Shown piece after piece: positions 58,671-64,000 of a DNA stretch of 64,000 nucleotides. Under the pieces are notes generated by a model, which did not search any database, had not been told where the DNA came from, and was given only the letters and a program-made list of their open reading frames with translations. The DNA comes from Otatea glauca. Taxonomy: Eukaryota; Streptophyta; Magnoliopsida; Poales; Poaceae. The first letter of the stretch is position 1; every line of letters starts with the position of its first letter. Where the stretch lies: positions 45,075,435-45,139,434 of the forward strand of contig CM070711.1 in NCBI GenBank assembly GCA_036346275.1. The letters run 5' to 3'. The position numbers were made by a program, and so were the translations under genes.

Positions 58671-60710
58671 TAGCTTTCCCATGTCTTGTGCGTCCTGCTT
58701 TCAGTTTGAGGTTGTCATCAGGGTATCTCGATAAATTTTGTGCGAGCGTCTTAGGTTAGGTTCTTGAGAGTCCTGCATTTCTGGATAGAATTTGGAAAGT
58801 TTCCTTCCTTCCATATGTCAACGGGGTGAATTGTAATACTATTTTGTACTCTTAGAACATATGTGGTGCTTAATTACAAGTTTGTTCATCCCAGTTGAGG
58901 TTTTAATTTGCATCGATGGGAGGAAATTGTGATGTTTACCTCTGTAAGTACTCCATGTTTACAGAGTTGCATTCCTCGTCTTCCAATTTTGGAGCACTTA
59001 GTGGTTAGTAGGGAGTACACACATTGGTTATACTGATTGTTGCTACTTAGCGTCATGGCTTCACACAATAATCAAGACTCAGTCTATTTAGCGTCATGGC
59101 TTCACAAAAGGAACAAGCAAAATTGCAGAGATCACAATTTTCTTGTTTCATTTTAGGTCAATTTACTCGGTCCTGGTAAAGCTTTTCAGTTGTGCAATAG
59201 CTAGCATAATGCTGAAAAGTCTCAAATTTCTATGAGATGCCTCCAATTATCTAAAACTAGTACTTGGCAACCTTGTTATAATTATTTCCAGTATACTTGC
59301 ATTTATACTGTCACATGTTCAAGCAAGATAACTAAATTAGCTCTACACAGAATAGATTCCACAAAACGTATCAAACCAACCCTGGTATGAACTTTCAGGA
59401 GTCTGAAAGCTAAAAATTTATATCCCATGCATAACTAACGGAAAGAAGCGCATTATGTTATTATCTTCCATATTTGGTCCCGCCATCATTGCCATCTTTT
59501 GAACAAATACAGTGCAATCAAACATCATGTTTTAGCTTTTGGTGTCCACACATATAGAAGGGTCACATTGCACTCATGTAGGGTCCTCTCATGAGTTATC
59601 CCAACCTAAATGCTCCTTGGACGAAACTTGCCGAGATGCGAATAAGCGGTTGCACATGATGGAGTGAAATCTTTAGCTTTTGGTTTTCATCTGAAAAATC
59701 ATCAACTTTGGTAGATTGTTGAAATTTTTCTTTGTCCACAAGCAATTTCGGTGTAAGCGTGTATCTATGATATATAAAATTCTCAAAAATATGAGATGGA
59801 ACTGATCCAAAAAATTTTGTCACAAGTAAAGGTATTCTTTACTAAGAAATTTAACAAGAATCTTGAGCATGATTCTCTGATTCGATGATGGCACTATTCG
59901 AGAAAAAGTATGAACATTAGTGGGAAGTTTCACTTATGATGCACTAATCTTTTCCTAGTGGGTGAAACAGTAGTCTTATTTTCTTATCTTTGACTTGAAT
60001 TTTCATCGCTCTCGGCAAGCTCACAGCGTGCTAATGGCAGGTTGCCTCCTCCTTGGGCAATTGTTGCTATCAACGTTCTTGGTTTTAATGAGATCATGGT
60101 GCTTCTAAGGTACATGGCACATTAGTCGCACTATGTGCTGCAGATTCTTCTACACACCGAAAACAATTACATGCGATTGCCATTTTGTTCTCGCTGACCA
60201 GAATCCCATATATCTGTTCTTGCTATTTGTGGGTTATTTATGGCGAAGCTTTAGCAATGTAGCTAGATATCGTGAGAAAATTCAAAATAGCGTGCCAAAA
60301 TTTTGAACACTTGATATGCAGCTCAGCTTAAGAGTCGTAGTTTTATTCTCATTGTAGTATGTTAAATTGTGAAAATAATTCCTACATGTCTCAACTAATC
60401 ACGATACTTATGTTTTGTGTTTTATCTTCTGAAGGTCATTATTACTTTAAAGAAAGGTGCCAAGCTCATCTAGTATAGCCGGAAAGGAAAACCCACGACC
60501 CGCTTGTTCAGACTTTCTAGTGTAAGTTCATCAGCATGCTCCTTTGATATTGACATGGATATATGTTCCAGAATGATTCAAATATCAGGTTCACTTTACA
60601 TGTACTTGCTTGTGATTCTTTTGCAAACATTTCACAATGCATGCTTTCATCACCTACATGTTATTATTGTTACTATAATATGATCTACGTTAGAGTTCGC
60701 AATGCGTAAC
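58671..60710 (+). other. Long intron-like leader of the second gene
   Basis: AT-rich, without coding similarity. It contains a local repeat, TTTAGCGTCATGGCTTCACA, near 59048 and 59088. No RNA gene seen. Confidence 0.4.
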
Positions 60711-61030
60711 CTACGTCTCCCGTTCGAGAGTACTTGTTTATGAATATGCCATTTCGGCACATTCATAAGCAAGCAGTCTCGAATTGTCCACGTTTTTTGG
60801 ACAGTTCGAGGATATGTGGTTCGGTCAAGTTCCTGAGCTGTTGTATACCTCCAGAGTAGATTTCGGTACCATCTCCCTACGGTGTTCTCCGGGTATACAC
60901 CCCTCTTGACCTGTTGTCGAGACGTGTACCTGGAGAACAGCGGGGAGATGCTGCCGAAATTTTCTCTGGAGTTGTACAACGGCTTAGGAACTTGCTCGAA
61001 CCACATATCCTCGAATGGGATTAGGACCAA
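60711..61030 (+). ncRNA. Structured leader module, copy 2
   Basis: Related to 53261-53590 and located about 235 bp before the ATG of the second gene. Hairpin 1: 60734-60751 with 60757-60774 (one G-U type pair, one mismatch). Hairpin 2: 60779-60790 with 60800-60811. Hairpin 3: about 60806-61016, arms of roughly 95 nt in which most departures from perfect pairing are of G-U type, ending CGAGGATATGTGGTTCG / CGAACCACATATCCTCG. TCCCGTTCGAG at 60719 can pair with CTCGAATGGGA at 61011. The long hairpin resembles a plant microRNA-type or hairpin-siRNA precursor; no mature sequence is claimed. Confidence 0.5.
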
Positions 61031-61264
61031 ACCTATTTAGAGATTATGGGTTATCGTTTATGCGTATTTAGGTGGTCGCAGATAAACTTTTTTTTGAAGA
61101 TCATTCGTTCATTTGTTACTCTACTGAAATATGCTAGAACGATTACATCTTATTACTTATCTATTCAGCTATTGCTTTACATGATTTATTGTCAAGTTCA
61201 CAAAATAGGTACTAATTGCTTTGTCATGTCAAATATATGACCTTATCAGATTAGAAAACTCAAA

Positions 61265-64000
61265 ATGTCACAATTAGAGAGCATCGGCTCCTCGCCGCAC
61301 AGTAGAAGGTGCTCCCAGGGGCCGAGCCAAGTTCCAAATGTTGAGAGGCCAAGTAAGGTGAGGAAGGCCCGAGGACCGAACAAAGGGGCCACAGGAGAAC
61401 ACCGCAGTTCTCCACTTCAATGCCACGGGGGTCCGCACAGGCCCTCCCAAGTACAAGGGGTGATACCGTTCATTCCTCGGTCAATTGGTGAGAGAGAGAG
61501 TGCCCATAACGATTAAGGATTGGAGGAAGGAAGTCAGCGCCGAGCAGAAGAATCGACTGTGGGATGAGGTTAAGGGCAAGTGGATTATAGAGGAGGAAGA
61601 TGAACGCAACGCGAGGGCAGACGCCTTGAAGAGGATGGGTGTGGCCTTGAGGCACTTCAGGGTCCTCATGCACAGTGAGTACGTACTGAAAGGTCGTACA
61701 CCATTCGAGAGGTATCCGTTCGTTACTACAGATGTTTGGGTGGAGTTCACGACGACGAAGGGTGCGCCGAGGCGAGCGGCTAAGAGAGAGGAATACCGCT
61801 ATCCAGAGGCACAACACGCACCCGCACCACCCTGACAAAGCGGCTATGAGGGGAAGAAGGCAGAGTGGGCGCGACTAGCCGAGGAGTGCGCGAACTCCGG
61901 GACGACGATGCCTTACTCCCACATATGTGAGGAACGGGCACGCAACTGGGTATTAGCGAGGACAAAGAAAACCCCTGACGGGCAGCTTGTAGTCGCAAAC
62001 CCCGCTACTGCGCACGTCGTCTCTGCCATCGTAAGACATCTGACTTAGTACATTGCAGTTGGCCTAGCTTGTTGTATTTCAGATCTAATTCGTACTCGCT
62101 TATTGCAGGAGGAGGTAAGCCAGCGGAAAGAGCAGGGGACCTTCGAGAGCCAAGGGTCGAAGGATATCCTGTCGTCTGCGATCGGGAAGCCCGATCATAA
62201 GGGCCGGGTGCTCGGCGCAGGTCGGGCATCGAAGAAGTCCTACTTCCAAGATGACGCGTTTGAGTGCTAGATCAAGATCATGGGAGGCACGCGCGGAGCG
62301 CCTCAAGGAGACGCTCAGGGAGCAGCTGAGGGAGGAGATCAAGGATGAGATGAGGGGGGAGATGATGGCACGTGAAGATGAGATAAGGGCTGAGATGATG
62401 GCACGTGAGGAGCGCCTGAGGTCTGAGATGATGGCGATGATCTCCCAGAGTCAGAGCCAGAATCCCTCACCTCTTGTAGAGAAGCCTGTGCCTCGATCTA
62501 GCAGCTGTGGTTCCAAAAATGATAAGACCGATCCCCATCTGAAGGTAATAATTAATTTTTCCTAAATTAAATCTACAAGTGTAACTCCCACAATGTTTCT
62601 CCTCAAGTTGCGTACATCTTGCAGGCCCCTGCTAAGTGCCAGCTCACCACCCTGACGGAGGATGGATTTCCTGTCGAGGCTGCACGCGGGGTTGCATTTC
62701 CGTGCAAGGAGACCGACATCGTGCATGGTCGCCTTTGGGAAGGGCTACATGAGGGTGCGGTGGACTCGCCCACGAACACTTCTTATCACATGTGCTCGAG
62801 TTCCCCCAACGAAGATATCGGCACTCTCGAGCAAACACGCATGTCGCTCATCAAGTGGCCCACGACGGGTGTCGATCTTGGTCAAGGTAAAATCCCCGCG
62901 TCTTCTCTACCATTCCAAAGAGTACCGCAATAAGTTAAATATGCGTGCTTTGTAGGTTCCTACCGCACTGTGCTTACTCGTGCTCGATTCTCGCTCCCAC
63001 CACCGTGATGAGTCCTACACGAGTGCAGAGCTCACGTGTAAAAGGACAAGCACGACACCAATGAGAACCACAAGAGGCCTCGAGACTCCTTCCGCCAAGA
63101 AAGCAAAGGCGATAAAGGCCACAAAGCCCCTTGAGGTACTTGAAAAGCCAACTACCCTCACCTCGAAGACTCCTTCGCCCGAGAAAGAAAAGTCAAGACA
63201 GCCACGGACATCCCTTATGATTTTAAGGCCTACGTACATGGAAAGCCCCCGCTTGCATCCAACGAACTAAATGGTCTAGGCGGTGGACTCGCAAGCTCCA
63301 TGGATGGTATATTGATAAGGTGAATGAGGAAGAGCGCCGAGTTGACTTCAATGTGATGTATAAAGGGTACATTTCCACCGTGACGAGAATGGGATATTCC
63401 CGCCGCTTTGAGGATCTTCTTGTGTACCAATTAAAAGTCGTCGATATTTCTACTTTACGATCTTGGGACATTTGTGAGTATCGCACCATACAACATGAGT
63501 TGACGACTTTTATAGGATTTTGCATTATGTTTTCTAATATCAACACGAGTTGCAGGGCAATGAGACAGCGAGCCGTGACGAATCTAAACCAAGTTGGGTT
63601 CGTCGACCCCGAGCTAGTGTCTGCGACCACGGCTAGGATACATCCGGTGTTTGTTGCTGGCTACGTCAAGAGGGTATTGCATACTGAGTCGACGAAGGAC
63701 TTCGTTGTAATACCGTACCACGAGGAGTAAGTAGTACAAACCCTTCAATTACTTGTACGCACTTAAACCGTATGCGAACTTATTTCCTTGCACTACATTC
63801 CATTTAATAAGCAACCATTGGGTTCTACTCGTCCTCGTTCCGAGTGAAAACACAGTCTATATTTTTAACTCAATCAAGAAGAGACCGATGGCCTACGCGA
63901 TCAAGTGTCCTTTGCAGAAGTAAGTACATTACCGTAACCTAACACTTTCTGAATTTAACTATATTTTTTTACTCAATGGCATCTCTCCAATATATGTAGG
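61265..64000 (+). CDS. Second CACTA gene: Transposase_24, DUF8039-like and Ulp1-like regions (partial)
   Basis: Plant CACTA accessory protein, likely nuclear. The ATG at 61265 opens MSQLESIGSS. Early, VRKARGPNKG and FNATGVRTGPP; then VPITIKDWRKEVSAEQKNRL, DALKRMGVALRHFRVLMH, YVLKGRTPFERYPFVTTDVW, GYEGKKAEWARLAEE and ICEERARNWVLAR, the Transposase_24 domain. A coiled-coil-like R/E-rich stretch has REEIKDEMRGEMMAREDEIR. AKCQLTTLTEDGFPVEAARG is the DUF8039-like block. The Ulp1-like region has TLRSWDI, VGFVDPELV, KDFVVIPYHEDN, HWVLLVLVPSENTVYIFNSI. Introns with GT-AG ends: 62031-62108, 62545-62624, 62887-62955, 63474-63555, 63727-63811, 63920-63999. Frameshifts near 61390-61480 and 62270 and a stop near 61832 remain. 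The catalytic Asp of the DSL motif is Asn. The active-site Cys lies beyond the window. Confidence 0.8.

Larger units (their letters stand above)
52261..64000 (+). mobile_element. CACTA (En/Spm) transposon B, right end beyond the window
   Basis: Begins CACTACTACAGAATGG. It contains a terminal array, TNP2, an internal array and a second gene, all read rightward. At least 11.7 kb; the right terminus is not in the window. The order is the mirror image of element A. A duplicated structured module lies upstream of both genes. TNP2 has several frameshifts, but the second gene keeps clean splice sites. Confidence 0.93.

Noticed and set aside
60806..61016. Identity with the CACTA-borne rice microRNA miR820
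   Set aside because: The miR820 sequence as I recall it does not occur in either arm, so only the general precedent is used.
53289..61030. Similar antisense open frames over both structured modules (53289-53579 and 60650-61030, both starting MVLIPFEDMWF)
   Set aside because: The frames change phase between copies through unequal indels and end differently, and the similarity follows from the duplicated hairpin DNA. I keep the structural reading; a conserved small protein is not excluded.

Overview
The window looks like repeat-rich, probably heterochromatic DNA from a grass (Poaceae). It holds CACTA transposons with grass-type subterminal repeats, a Tekay-type chromovirus with 3 kb LTRs, copia elements, a hAT element and MITEs. 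It also holds GC-rich fragments of host genes that resemble grass proteins (a CEPR1-like receptor kinase and acetylornithine deacetylase). I found no intact host gene, tRNA, rRNA or CRISPR array. All assignments come from reading motifs; no database was searched.

Layout: 1-1740 is non-coding repeat. 1741-4403 is the end of a CACTA element (here D) with a TNP2 transposase pseudogene on the minus strand. 5053-7192 is a small non-autonomous CACTA, and 7380-8556 a non-autonomous hAT with a perfect 8-bp target duplication. 8989-20761 is a complete but frameshifted Ty3/gypsy Tekay-like element (TSD GAGCT), inserted inside a MULE-like MITE whose relative lies at 22270-22640. 21059-22060 is a CEPR1-like LRR receptor kinase pseudogene. 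23032-33788 is a whole CACTA element (A; TSD TCG) with both genes on the minus strand. 33795-34520 is an RNase H-type retroelement remnant split by a Stowaway-like MITE. 35830-40194 is a gag-less copia element (TSD GTTTT), and 40393-43010 a decayed second copia. 43030-48105 is a Tekay-type LTR interrupted by a non-autonomous CACTA (C, 44660-47179) that carries an acetylornithine deacetylase exon and a large inverted repeat. 48106-50879 is AT-rich DNA with tandem duplications. 50880-52260 is another Tekay-type LTR on the minus strand. 52261 to the window end is a large CACTA (B) with TNP2 and a second gene (Transposase_24, DUF8039-like and Ulp1-like regions), running off the right edge inside the Ulp1 region.

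How the parts fit: elements A and B have the same order: terminal repeat array, TNP2, internal repeat array, second gene. An array therefore lies upstream of each gene, as expected if the element's own DNA-binding protein controls both. Across four CACTA families the array motif fits one frame, AACCG-N5-GATR, in which only the five central bases are family-specific. The most unusual signal is a ~320-bp module in element B, present once upstream of each of its two genes. It folds into three hairpins inside an outer stem, and the two copies show compensatory changes and many G-U-type pairs, so it may be a structured RNA or small-RNA precursor. The Ulp1-like domains of A and B have each lost a different catalytic residue.
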